64,000 nucleotides of DNA. Source: Nostoc sp. MG11 (GTDB taxonomy: Bacteria > Cyanobacteriota > Cyanobacteriia > Cyanobacteriales > Nostocaceae). Shown in pieces: positions 16,819 through 25,729 of this stretch. Under the pieces are notes generated by a model that saw only the letters and a program-made list of their open reading frames with translations, did not search any database and was not told the DNA's origin. The stretch spans positions 62,001-126,000 of the forward strand of contig NZ_JACXXN010000006.1 of the NCBI RefSeq assembly GCF_014904695.1, given 5' to 3'. Every line of letters starts with the position of its first letter. Position 1 is the stretch's first letter. The translations under genes were made by a program, and so were the position numbers.

Positions 16819-19129
16819 GCGAGCAATTTGCATAAGTTATTTTTTAAACGCAGAGGAACGCGAAGAGAAGCGCAACGAAAAGTTCCTCGTTCGCATAAGC
16901 GTTCCGAAGGAAAGCCGGGTTTCCCGGCGTAGGAAACTTTTCAAGACAGAGGAACGCAGCGAAAAGCCTTTGTGTACCTTGGCGTTTAGCCTCTGCGTTT
17001 TATTAATTCTCCTTTTTCTACCTCTACCAGCTTGGGCAGCACAGGTACAACTAGAACGCACACCCTTAACTCTGGAATTATTGCAAGAGCGGCTGCGTAC
17101 ACCGATGCTTCGTGAAGGCAGTTTGACAGTGGATTTGCGGCAAATGGTGATCGATTTGCGTCCAGAAAATGGCAGCTTTCGTGATGCTTTTTACCAAACG
17201 CTGCGAAAAGAATTGGGTGCAAAACCTTTAGGTTTAGACCTCAGCTATTCTTTGATTCAAGGGGATTTTGTGGGTAGCGATTTGGGTTTAAGAACACCCC
17301 TCTACGCTCAAGCGATTGCCCCTATTTTCACTGCAACTGAACAAAAAGAACTGGAACGCTTGCGTTTTGTATGTTTGCAGTCACTTGCGATTGCTTTACC
17401 CAATTCAAAAGATTGTCGATCGCTTTTAGGAACTCAGCTAACTCCAGCTAGTGAAATCACCGTCTTTCGTGGGGTTTTAACATTGGTGCAAACTCGCTTT
17501 AATGGAGAAGTGAAGTTTCTCAATACATTCTTTCTTCAGTCTGTGGATGCTCAAAATGCCACCTTTCTCCAACCCACTAACTGGACTGAAACCAGATTCA
17601 GCCGTCCTGTTAGCTTTATGAGTGCTAACTTCCGGCAAGCAAGCAATTTTCAAAGCAGTGTTTTTTTTGACAAAGCTAATTTTAAACAAACCCAATTTCA
17701 GGAAACCGCTAATTTTCAAGGTAGCATATTTGTAAATACTGCTAACTTTAATCAAGCAAGTTTTAAACAATTGGCTAAATTTAGTAGTGGGCAGTGGCAA
17801 GATAATGCAGATTTTTCTGATGTACGTTTTTCTGATCAAGCACAGTTTACTAAAGCTAGTTTCAATCAGTTGCTACTAACAGAAGCAACTTTTGAGCAAG
17901 CTGTGAGCTTTCGGGAAGCGGAATTTAACGAACCTGTAAATCTGCGTGGGGCTAGTATTCTCAACCAAGCAGACTTTAGCGATGCGAGGTTTGCCACGGC
18001 AGCTTTTTTAAGTGTACCTGGTTTAACTTTTAACTCTAATCAAGCGAAAATTTTAGGCAATCCCGGTCAGATTGGTAAGATGTTTTCCATACCTACTTTG
18101 CAAGGTAATCAAAACGTTTTGCGTAATTTGGGGCAAAATTTCCGTCAGCAGCAGCAAGTTACTGATGCAAATCAACTGGAATACACAAAACAACAGCTGC
18201 GATTAACACAGTTAAGCCGCAGTTTGATGGCTACAAATATTAATAGTGCAACTCCTGCAAGTTTGATTAATCTGGGTTTTTCCAAAACTCAAGCAGAAGC
18301 GATCGCCTACCGCCGTCGGATAAAATCGTTTCGCAGTCGCAGCGAGTTACTAACTTTAGCAGACATTGATTTAGAGAAATACATGCAGCTGAGCGATCGC
18401 TTAGTTGTTAGTGAACCCCTTTCTCCAGGTGCGTGGTTATTGCAAGCTTGGAGTTGGTTGACATTAAGTGTATTGTTGCTGTTGAGTGGCTATGGTACAG
18501 ATTTTTGGTTAGTTTTTGGTGTGGGGGGATTAGCGATCGCCTGTTTTGGCTTGCTATTTTGGCTAGTGGATCGCTACCGCCGCTTGCATCCTATACCAAT
18601 TATTCCCACATACTACGAAACCACTTCAATGTTAGTTAGTTTTAGCCTGTTAACACTATTTAGTTTATTAGCTATCTTTCGTAATGCTGAACAACCTTGG
18701 CTGACACTAGGTTGTCTTTTAATTATCATTATTCCTATACCAATAGCTTTATTATTCAAACTTTATCAACAAGGTCGTTATCACGACTTAATGAACGTTT
18801 CCTACTTTACAGAAGATGGAACATTTCGACAGTTACGATTGTTAATTGGACGCTTACCAGTTATTCCTAGAAATGAGACTTTCCGCGAACGATATATGCC
18901 ATTATTATGGAATCGTCGCTGGAATTGGCTCAACTACTATGATTTTAGCCTCAACAACCTATTGCGATTAGGTTTTAATGACATTCGCTTACGAGACGAA
19001 CACCTACCTGGTATTATCTCTGCACTTGCTTGGTATCAGTGGAGTTTGGGTGTTATTTATATTACCTTAGTTTTGTGGACTCTTTCCCGCACAATTCCAG
19101 GATTAAATCTGCTGATTTATCTGAAGTAA
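16811..19129 (+). CDS. large pentapeptide-repeat membrane protein with helix-hairpin-helix segment
   Basis: About 772 residues. The first about 57 residues are encoded by interspersed repeat DNA and are probably not native; a classic signal peptide follows (LAFSLCVLLILLFLPLPAWA, cut near AWA-A). Residues about 220-400 hold pentapeptide-like repeats rich in ANF/ADF/ASF. A helix-hairpin-helix-like stretch (INLGFSKTQAEAIAYRRR...LLTLADI) is at about 480-540, then about four to five membrane helices to the C-terminus. Start ATG 16811 (or GTG 16808) overlaps the previous gene. The function is unknown; surface or periplasmic scaffold is an inference. Confidence 0.75.
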   Translation: MNERAICISYFLNAEEREEKRNEKFLVRISVPKESRVSRRRKLFKTEERSEKPLCTLAFSLCVLLILLFLPLPAWAAQVQLERTPLTLELLQERLRTPMLREGSLTVDLRQMVIDLRPENGSFRDAFYQTLRKELGAKPLGLDLSYSLIQGDFVGSDLGLRTPLYAQAIAPIFTATEQKELERLRFVCLQSLAIALPNSKDCRSLLGTQLTPASEITVFRGVLTLVQTRFNGEVKFLNTFFLQSVDAQNATFLQPTNWTETRFSRPVSFMSANFRQASNFQSSVFFDKANFKQTQFQETANFQGSIFVNTANFNQASFKQLAKFSSGQWQDNADFSDVRFSDQAQFTKASFNQLLLTEATFEQAVSFREAEFNEPVNLRGASILNQADFSDARFATAAFLSVPGLTFNSNQAKILGNPGQIGKMFSIPTLQGNQNVLRNLGQNFRQQQQVTDANQLEYTKQQLRLTQLSRSLMATNINSATPASLINLGFSKTQAEAIAYRRRIKSFRSRSELLTLADIDLEKYMQLSDRLVVSEPLSPGAWLLQAWSWLTLSVLLLLSGYGTDFWLVFGVGGLAIACFGLLFWLVDRYRRLHPIPIIPTYYETTSMLVSFSLLTLFSLLAIFRNAEQPWLTLGCLLIIIIPIPIALLFKLYQQGRYHDLMNVSYFTEDGTFRQLRLLIGRLPVIPRNETFRERYMPLLWNRRWNWLNYYDFSLNNLLRLGFNDIRLRDEHLPGIISALAWYQWSLGVIYITLVLWTLSRTIPGLNLLIYLK
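16855..16975. repeat. palindromic repeat forming the 5' end of the 16.8-kb gene
   Basis: Contains the perfect hairpin GCCGGG-TTT-CCCGGC (16914-16928), nested between GAAAAGTTCC and GGAAACTTTTC, and duplicated AGAGGAACGC stretches on either side. It is read in frame as the N-terminus of the pentapeptide membrane protein. Confidence 0.65.
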
Positions 19130-19141
19130 GTTTGATGAGAT

Positions 19142-19861
19142 TTACTTTGGTGCTTGGGGGTTTAGTGTCGGACAAGTTTTATTAACGTAATCACACTGAT
19201 AAATATGAGATTCTTGCCAACCTAGGGGAATTTCTAATAAATCTCGTGTACCTGTCATACCTTGCCCGATAAATAATAACAAGGCAATGCAATTTAAAAT
19301 TGTATGGATGGTGCGCCAGCGATGAGACTTATCCTGATAGATATCTTGAACAATTGCTAATGAAAAAATCATCAACAATGCTGCGCTAAGGCCAATATAA
19401 TAATGTGACCAATACCACTCATTTGTACGGCGAAATACTCCATCCTGACAGCCCAAAATTACTAAGCCTGCACCTGTTAAAGTTGCAAAAACTGCTCGCC
19501 ATACTTTCTGATTTGCTCGATAAAGTAATACCAAACAAATAATAGTTGCAGCAAACATCAATAAGATAAAAACAACTTGGAAAGGTACTTTACTCCATAA
19601 TTGATTATTCAGAATATTTTTGCCAATTGGATAAGCTAAACCTAGTAAAGTTAATCCCACAACTGCACTTGTTAGCCATTTTCCTAAATCTCTATGTTCT
19701 GAACCAACTATTGGGGGAATTTTGCTTTTATTTCCAGCTAAGTTTTGCAAGCGGCGTTGACGTGTTTGCCAAGCGAAATTAACCACCATACCAATGAGGG
19801 GAAACACAAAAATAACTGCGATCGCCGGATGTATAAGTCCCAAAAAATCTGTTAATTGCAT
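19142..19861 (-). CDS. DUF4079 family membrane protein
   Basis: A 239-residue protein with about six hydrophobic segments (e.g. LIHPAIAVIFVFPLIGMVV, VVFILLMFAATIICLVLLY) and the layout of the cyanobacterial/algal DUF4079 family. A histidine in IHPAIAV and another in SHYYIGL, in or near helices, could suggest heme ligation, but that is speculation. It is convergent with the preceding gene and shares a strand with the DM13 protein gene. Confidence 0.75.
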   Translation of the reverse strand: MQLTDFLGLIHPAIAVIFVFPLIGMVVNFAWQTRQRRLQNLAGNKSKIPPIVGSEHRDLGKWLTSAVVGLTLLGLAYPIGKNILNNQLWSKVPFQVVFILLMFAATIICLVLLYRANQKVWRAVFATLTGAGLVILGCQDGVFRRTNEWYWSHYYIGLSAALLMIFSLAIVQDIYQDKSHRWRTIHTILNCIALLLFIGQGMTGTRDLLEIPLGWQESHIYQCDYVNKTCPTLNPQAPK

Positions 19862-19917
19862 ACAACCTAAATTGAGAAATTTCTTACTTGTTAATTAGCT
19901 ATTACCCGTTAATCAAA

Positions 19918-20373
19918 CTATTTAGGCAAAGAAGCATAACCAAAATTAGCATTAAATTGACGACACCATACCGCTACTGAGCGAAAATCTGTCAGCTTGA
20001 CATTTTCAGGCAAAGCATAGCGTTGAGAACCACTTGTCTTTTGTAAGCGGCTAATGCTTACATAATCTTTCTCTTTAATACCATATACTGGCGGTGCATC
20101 AGAACGATACAGAATTACAAATAAGTCTGGGCCTTTATTAGTTTTGAAACTTTGATCAAACTCAAGATAGCGTTTTCCTTGTTCGGTGACAATGCTAACT
20201 TTTCCTGTAGTTGGATGTTCCCCGGCTTTAAAGGTTCCAGTTCCTACCGCTGCACTAGCTAAGGTTGTTGTAGATTGCGCTTGAATATTGGGCAGATTTG
20301 AAGTTTCTTTGCTTGTACAGCTGATATTTATAACGGCAACGATCCCAAGAATAGCTAAATGCTGAAATCTCAT
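19918..20373 (-). CDS. DM13-domain exported (lipo)protein
   Basis: A 151-residue protein with an N-terminal hydrophobic segment ending in INISC, a lipobox-like site with a poor -3 residue. The DM13 domain spans about residues 45-150: GTFKAGEHPTTGKVSIV, DLFVILYRSD, VAVWCRQFNANFGYASL. DM13 domains are thought to be redox or heme-binding modules in exported proteins; the single Cys in VWCRQF is the conserved one. It lies next to the DUF4079 gene on the same strand. Confidence 0.85.
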   Translation of the reverse strand: MRFQHLAILGIVAVINISCTSKETSNLPNIQAQSTTTLASAAVGTGTFKAGEHPTTGKVSIVTEQGKRYLEFDQSFKTNKGPDLFVILYRSDAPPVYGIKEKDYVSISRLQKTSGSQRYALPENVKLTDFRSVAVWCRQFNANFGYASLPK

Positions 20374-20938
20374 AGCTTTGGTATCCTTAAATTCATCTCT
20401 AAAGATAATTTAAAGCCTCGTGCCATCACTAAAATTAATTTAACCTGAGAATTGGTTGAGAATAAACCGCGAAATGAATAATTGATTTTAGAATACTGGA
20501 AAGTCACTCAATTTTAGATTTTGGATTTTAGATTTTGGATTTATCCCACAGATAAATCTGCTTGCTCTGTAGCATAAAGGAATGTCGGTCAATTCCTAAC
20601 ACTATGAAAAATGTAATGGTTTAGATATGACATTTATTTTAGATGTGAGCAGCAACTCTTATTTGTATAAATTTTTAGTAAGTTAGTTCAGCTATTGGCT
20701 CAATTTTTTTTTGTGTATTACTCTTAATTATCGTTATTTTTGGCTGATTTATTAAAAGTAAACAGCTAACCATTTTACAAAAGATCATGACTGGCGCAAA
20801 CAGCAAGCTTATGTATTAAAAAGCACAAGTCTTGCACTTTTATAATGTAAAATATTATAGTTAATTTTTTGTAACATTTTTTCAATAATTACGTCACAAT
20901 AATCAGACAAAATTCTTGGTTTTTCAGGAGAGTTTTAG
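20374..20938. other. intergenic, AT-rich, divergent promoters
   Basis: This 565-bp gap separates the DM13 gene from the GT2 gene on the opposite strand. It holds a short repeat (TTTAGATTTTGGA units at about 20513-20541) and a hairpin AAAAGCACAAG-T-CTTGCACTTTT near 20820-20842. No coding potential is seen. It must contain promoters for both flanking genes, but none stands out. Confidence 0.5.
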
Positions 20939-23227
20939 GTGCAGAAGCGCGAAATAAGAGTATCAAAGCTAAGCTATAAATCCTCTCAATCTCTTGTTTC
21001 CAAGAGAATTTTTCAATTTAGAACAGCAACGCTGATTTTATTGGGTATCGTTTTCTTATCTGGTATCTTCGTCACAGCATGGTTTGCTGGTGAAGGCAGA
21101 ATTACGGAAATTTTTTCTCAAATTAATACTTTACAACAGCAGCCACCAACGTGGTTAGAAGTGCCAAGGGTGGAGGTCGAATATTTACTTGCACCGACTG
21201 TGGTACTTTTATTAACAGTATTTTTAGTGATGAAAATTTCGCCTCAGCCTCGTGTTTGGTCGCGACGGCTAGTAGTGGGAATTTTAATTATTCTCACTTT
21301 ACGTTACGTTCTTTGGCGATCGCTCTCTACTCTAAATGTTGTAGACCCACTAAATGGGGTGTTTAGTCTAGGGTTATTCTTCATGGAAATGACATTGCTC
21401 GTGGGTAATATTATCCAACTATTTTTCATGTTGAATGTCAAAGACCGACACCGTGAAGCAGACGAAAAATCATTAGCTGTTATTCATGGTAGCTTTGTTC
21501 CATCTGTGGATATTTTAATACCGACTTACAATGAACCAACGTTTATTTTGCGCCGCACGATTATTGGTTGTCAAGCCCTGGAGTATGCCAATAAAAACAT
21601 TTATCTTTTGGATGATACTAAACGTCCAGAAGTCAAAAGTTTAGCTAAAGAATTAGGATGTAAATATGTAATACGACCCGATAATAGTTATGCCAAAGCT
21701 GGAAATTTGAATCATGCGATCGCCAAAACTCAGGGTGAGTTAATTGTAGTTTTTGATGCCGATTTTGTCCCAACAAAAAACTTTCTCACTCGCACTGTTG
21801 GCTTATTTCAAAATGATAAAGTCGCCCTTGTACAGACGCCTCAAAGCTTCTACAACGCTGACCCCGTAGCCCATAATCTCGGATTAGAAAATGTTATTAC
21901 CTCAGACGAAGAAGTATTTTATCGGCTAATTCAACCAATACGTGATGTTACAGGTAGCGTGATTTGTGCTGGTACTTCCTTCGTTGTTCGTCGCAGTGCT
22001 TTAGAAGAAACTGGGGGTTTTGTAACTGAGTCATTAAGCGAAGATTATTTCACGGGAATTCGGATAACTGCTCAAGGCTACCAATTAATTTATTTAAATG
22101 AAAAATTAAGCGCTGGTTTAGCAGCAGAAAATATTGCTGCTTATGCGGTTCAACGATTAAGGTGGGGACAGGGTACACTACAAGCATTTTTTATTAAATC
22201 TAATCCTTTAACTATTCCTGGATTAAATATCTTTCAAAGATTAGCTCATTTCGAGGGATTATTAAGTTGGTTTAGCCCGATATCTCGCGTTTATTTCCTT
22301 CTGATGCCGTTAGCTTATTCGTTTTTAGGTGTGATTCCGCTTCGAGCAACTTTAGCGGAAATAATGTATTTCATCTTACCTTGTTATTTGGTAAGCTTTA
22401 CAGTCTTTAGTTGGTTAAATCACCAATCGCGTTCAGCCTTATTATCAGATGTTTACTCTCTATTACTATGTTGTCCTTTAGCTCTGACTGTAATCAAAGT
22501 TATGCTAAATCCTTTCTCGAAAGGGTTTAAAGTCACACCTAAAGGAATAGCAAGCGATCGCTATATTTTCAACTGGAATTTAGCTTTACCTTTAATTATT
22601 ATATTTATCGCTACTGCTATTAGCTTGTGGCGTAATCTTGGTCTTAGTATGGTTCAAGAAATGTCGGCTACCTCATTACCGCCAGAAGTTGCTCAAGGAA
22701 TTAAAGGTGTAGGCTTAGGTTGGTTGTGGAGTACTTATAATTTGTTCATGATTGGCATTGCTTTGTTGATTTTGCTAGATGCTCCTAGAAAAGATGTTTA
22801 TGAATGGTTTGATTTGCGGCGAGTGGTGCGGTTAAAAATTGGTAAACAAAATTTATGGGGTGTGACTACAATGATTTCGGAAGTAGGCACTGAAGTTGCT
22901 CTGACTCAGCTACCCTGCGGAAATTTATTTGCAAATCAGCTAGTAAACATCGAAATTGTTGAGGAAAATCTTCATTTAGCTGGTGAGATTGTGCGTACAG
23001 GGTTTAATAATGAATTTCCCACAGTGCGCGTCCGGTTTGAATCAGTGAATTTGAATCAACATCGCCACTTGATAGAAATGTTATTTTGTCGTCCAGGACA
23101 GTGGAAATGCCAGAATACACCAAGAGAATTTGGCTCATTTTTGTTACTGTTGAAAATCTTGCTGAAACCACGAATTTTGTTTGATCGAAAAGCCGATGTA
23201 AGTGCGATCGCAGTTTCTAAAGTCTAA
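20939..23227 (+). CDS. cellulose-synthase-like GT2 glycosyltransferase with C-terminal PilZ-like domain
   Basis: A 762-residue membrane enzyme with BcsA layout: N-terminal helices (to about residue 175), a GT2 domain, then further helices and a C-terminal domain. The processive glycosyltransferase motifs are all visible: DDT (about 225), DAD (about 272), SEDY (about 366) and QRLRWGQG (about 402-409). The C-terminal domain (from about 624) starts with RRVVR like the RxxxR of PilZ; the second motif reads MISEVG, with the usual D/N replaced, so c-di-GMP binding is uncertain. Start is GTG 20939. No bcsB or cellulase gene is adjacent. Confidence 0.88.
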   Translation: MQKREIRVSKLSYKSSQSLVSKRIFQFRTATLILLGIVFLSGIFVTAWFAGEGRITEIFSQINTLQQQPPTWLEVPRVEVEYLLAPTVVLLLTVFLVMKISPQPRVWSRRLVVGILIILTLRYVLWRSLSTLNVVDPLNGVFSLGLFFMEMTLLVGNIIQLFFMLNVKDRHREADEKSLAVIHGSFVPSVDILIPTYNEPTFILRRTIIGCQALEYANKNIYLLDDTKRPEVKSLAKELGCKYVIRPDNSYAKAGNLNHAIAKTQGELIVVFDADFVPTKNFLTRTVGLFQNDKVALVQTPQSFYNADPVAHNLGLENVITSDEEVFYRLIQPIRDVTGSVICAGTSFVVRRSALEETGGFVTESLSEDYFTGIRITAQGYQLIYLNEKLSAGLAAENIAAYAVQRLRWGQGTLQAFFIKSNPLTIPGLNIFQRLAHFEGLLSWFSPISRVYFLLMPLAYSFLGVIPLRATLAEIMYFILPCYLVSFTVFSWLNHQSRSALLSDVYSLLLCCPLALTVIKVMLNPFSKGFKVTPKGIASDRYIFNWNLALPLIIIFIATAISLWRNLGLSMVQEMSATSLPPEVAQGIKGVGLGWLWSTYNLFMIGIALLILLDAPRKDVYEWFDLRRVVRLKIGKQNLWGVTTMISEVGTEVALTQLPCGNLFANQLVNIEIVEENLHLAGEIVRTGFNNEFPTVRVRFESVNLNQHRHLIEMLFCRPGQWKCQNTPREFGSFLLLLKILLKPRILFDRKADVSAIAVSKV

Positions 23228-23388
23228 CTACAAATGGGTTAAAAAGTAAGCGCTCGCTTTAAGAAAAGTCCTTACTTAGCTAGTGGAACAAATGGTATTG
23301 GTAACTCAGGATGGCAGGTTTCTGATATTTTTCAGGATATTCGATTAAATAGTTTCTAGTGATAGATAGCTGACAAATGCCAGCATTT

Positions 23389-23952
23389 TTAACCACCCAT
23401 TTTTAACCATCCATAAACTTGATTAACAGTTAGTGTCAGTTCAACTTTTTCTAAAACTGGTAAATAATCTTCACCTTGAAGTAACTCTGGTTATTGCTCT
23501 GGCAAAAATACCAAAATACTCAGGTCATCAGGATTAAGAAACCACCCCAAGCGGCTACCATACTTCAAACACTGGAGAATGTTACCAATCACTTTGTTCG
23601 GTTTTTGTTCTGGTGAGAGAATCTCAATTGTCCAATCTGGTGGCAGTTCAAAGTTATCCGGTACTTGCTCATCGACAGTAAATGGTATGCGTTCCCAGTT
23701 GAATATAGCCACATCTGGTAATATTGAGCGTCCTCCAAAACTACACCGTAGTTCTGGAAATGCGTATGCAATCTTTGGCAATTCTACAACTTGATTTACT
23801 ACCGCACACAATTTTCCTTGCAAACGGCTATATCTCCCTTTTGGCATTGGTTTGGGAATAATTTCTCCATTAATATATTCACTAGCTGGTTGAGTTTCTG
23901 GGAGCTTCAGAAACTCTTCTAGGGTTAGAGGTCGAGTTGTCGTAGCACTCAT
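23389..23952 (-). pseudogene. Uma2-family (PD-(D/E)XK-like) protein, interrupted by a nonsense codon
   Basis: The frame begins MSATTTRPLTLEEFLKLPE at 23952 and runs through the Uma2 core (PASEYINGEI, LPDVAIFNWERIP, DWTIEILSPEQKPNKVIGN) to ILVFLPEQ, where TAA (23493-23491) stops it. The same frame then continues 33 codons with the expected family C-terminus (LPVLEKVELTLTVNQVYGWL) and ends at 23389. The stop is one change from CAA (Gln). Uma2 proteins are abundant in cyanobacteria with poorly known, nuclease-like function. A shortened but active protein cannot be excluded. Confidence 0.85.
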
Positions 23953-24045
23953 GGCTCCGTCAATCCTGATTTTATTTGCACTTAGTTTAGCAAAATAAAC
24001 TATAGCTATAGGTGCAGACCATAGCACTACTAGGTGTATTAGAAC

Positions 24046-25668
24046 TCATAGCCTTTTTAGTTGCCAAAGTCCCCCAGTCGGAACTACCTGCACTAGTTGA
24101 CCATATTTCGACTCAATAGCCTGGACGAGTTGTGGCGAAGGACGGAACAAGAATGTTTCAGAATTTCCTGAAAGTAAAGACTTTAAATCTAATGCTTCTA
24201 GCTTAGGAGGCTGACCAAACAGTACCAATTGCACATCATCATCTAGTAAATAGCTCAAAGACAGTAAGTCTCCTAAATTAGTCCCGTCATAGCCACCATC
24301 GCTAAGTAAAACCGGGGAAGAAACCGCATTAACTCGCCGTGCCATTTCAGCATTAAAATGGCTAGGGATATTGCTCCACCAAGTATTAGAAAAAGCGCTA
24401 ACTGTACAGGATACGACACTACATGTAATTAGTACCACCATGACACCCCGCCAGAAGCGTTGTCTATTCAGTATTTTAGTTGCCAGAAAATAACCTACAG
24501 CTAGCTGCACTCCAGGAAAACAAGAAATTAAATAGCGGCTAACCGCAGACCGCTGCGTTTCTAAAACAAAATCTGACACAGCCAATATCAAAAAAGGCAC
24601 AAAAATCGCAGTTAGGATAAATAACCAGGTTTTCCGACTGGTGTAACGACATTGGTAGATAGCCGCAGCAATCAGCAGCAGAATTAGCAACCTGGGTATA
24701 TAAGTCCAGATATTGTTAAAACCAAAATCTAAATCTAAAAATAGGGCAGTAAAACTTAGAATCCACAGCTTTACGCGGTAAAGAACGTCACCGCCTTTAA
24801 CCCAGCTTGTAGTGTCCAAAATCCGCTGGTAATTGCTTTTCAACACAAATAACCACGGGCTGTAGAGAATCAGTGAGGTGGCGATCGCTAGTCCGAAAAA
24901 TATTAAATTAGAAATTGCAAATCTGTTTTGATTTCCAGGCAAATTCTGGGAATCTTCTGCCCTCATCTTGGGATTTTTAGCCAAAAGATGCGCTAACAGC
25001 ATGTAAACTATATGACCACTCAAAGTCAGCCCAAAAAATGGTTGGCTATACAAGCCGAGTGTAATTGCCAGTGCATAAAGTCCCCAGTTATACCAAGTTG
25101 GCAAGCGCAACGCCCTAAGCAAGAAAAAACTACTGGCAATGATGCATACTGTCAGAAAACTGTACTGTCTTGCAATCTGAGCAAATAAGATATCAAACGG
25201 AGATAGAGCTAAAAGCGCTGTCGCTAACAAAGCTGCTATTCGGGAGGTAAAAAGCTCTCGTCCAAGAGCGTACATCGACACTAACGCTAGCAGACTCAAT
25301 AAAGCTGGCAAAGTCCGCGATGCTGTACTAGAACTGCCGAATGCCTGCATCCAGAAACGAGCCATCAAGAAGTATAGCGGTGGATGTTGCGGGTCTTCAA
25401 CTGCTAAAGATTTGATTGTATCTACTGGAGTGCTTCCTGGTTTTAGACGCTGATACTTCTGTAATTCCTGTGGTGAAATAACCTGGTTTTGAAAAATTTC
25501 TTCACCAATTTCTTGACCTGTGAATCCAGCGGCTCGGAAGGAAGTGTAGACTTCATCATGCCAATAAATTTTATGATCCAGATTAAAGAACCGGAAAAAA
25601 ACGCCAAGTACTAATATTACGACGATAAAAAATCGTAACCAACTCGGAGAAAGTTTGGGATGCCGCAT
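24046..25668 (-). CDS. GT39/ArnT-like membrane glycosyltransferase (copy 1)
   Basis: A 540-residue polytopic protein of the dolichyl/polyprenyl-phosphate mannosyltransferase superfamily (PMT_2 type). About 11-13 hydrophobic helices are visible. The first periplasmic loop shows the expected acidic pair in IYWHDEVYTS, and a second loop carries EDPQHPPLYFLMARFW. It is a paralogue of the next gene, 62 bp upstream, with matching N-termini (MRHPKLSPSWLRF versus MRHLKLGPSWLRF). The lipid-linked donor sugar and acceptor are unknown. Confidence 0.85.
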   Translation of the reverse strand: MRHPKLSPSWLRFFIVVILVLGVFFRFFNLDHKIYWHDEVYTSFRAAGFTGQEIGEEIFQNQVISPQELQKYQRLKPGSTPVDTIKSLAVEDPQHPPLYFLMARFWMQAFGSSSTASRTLPALLSLLALVSMYALGRELFTSRIAALLATALLALSPFDILFAQIARQYSFLTVCIIASSFFLLRALRLPTWYNWGLYALAITLGLYSQPFFGLTLSGHIVYMLLAHLLAKNPKMRAEDSQNLPGNQNRFAISNLIFFGLAIATSLILYSPWLFVLKSNYQRILDTTSWVKGGDVLYRVKLWILSFTALFLDLDFGFNNIWTYIPRLLILLLIAAAIYQCRYTSRKTWLFILTAIFVPFLILAVSDFVLETQRSAVSRYLISCFPGVQLAVGYFLATKILNRQRFWRGVMVVLITCSVVSCTVSAFSNTWWSNIPSHFNAEMARRVNAVSSPVLLSDGGYDGTNLGDLLSLSYLLDDDVQLVLFGQPPKLEALDLKSLLSGNSETFLFRPSPQLVQAIESKYGQLVQVVPTGGLWQLKRL

Positions 25669-25729
25669 AACCAGGTTTCACAAATAAGTCTCCAGAGTTT
25701 AAGTTTCTCTCACATTGTGTATCACACTG

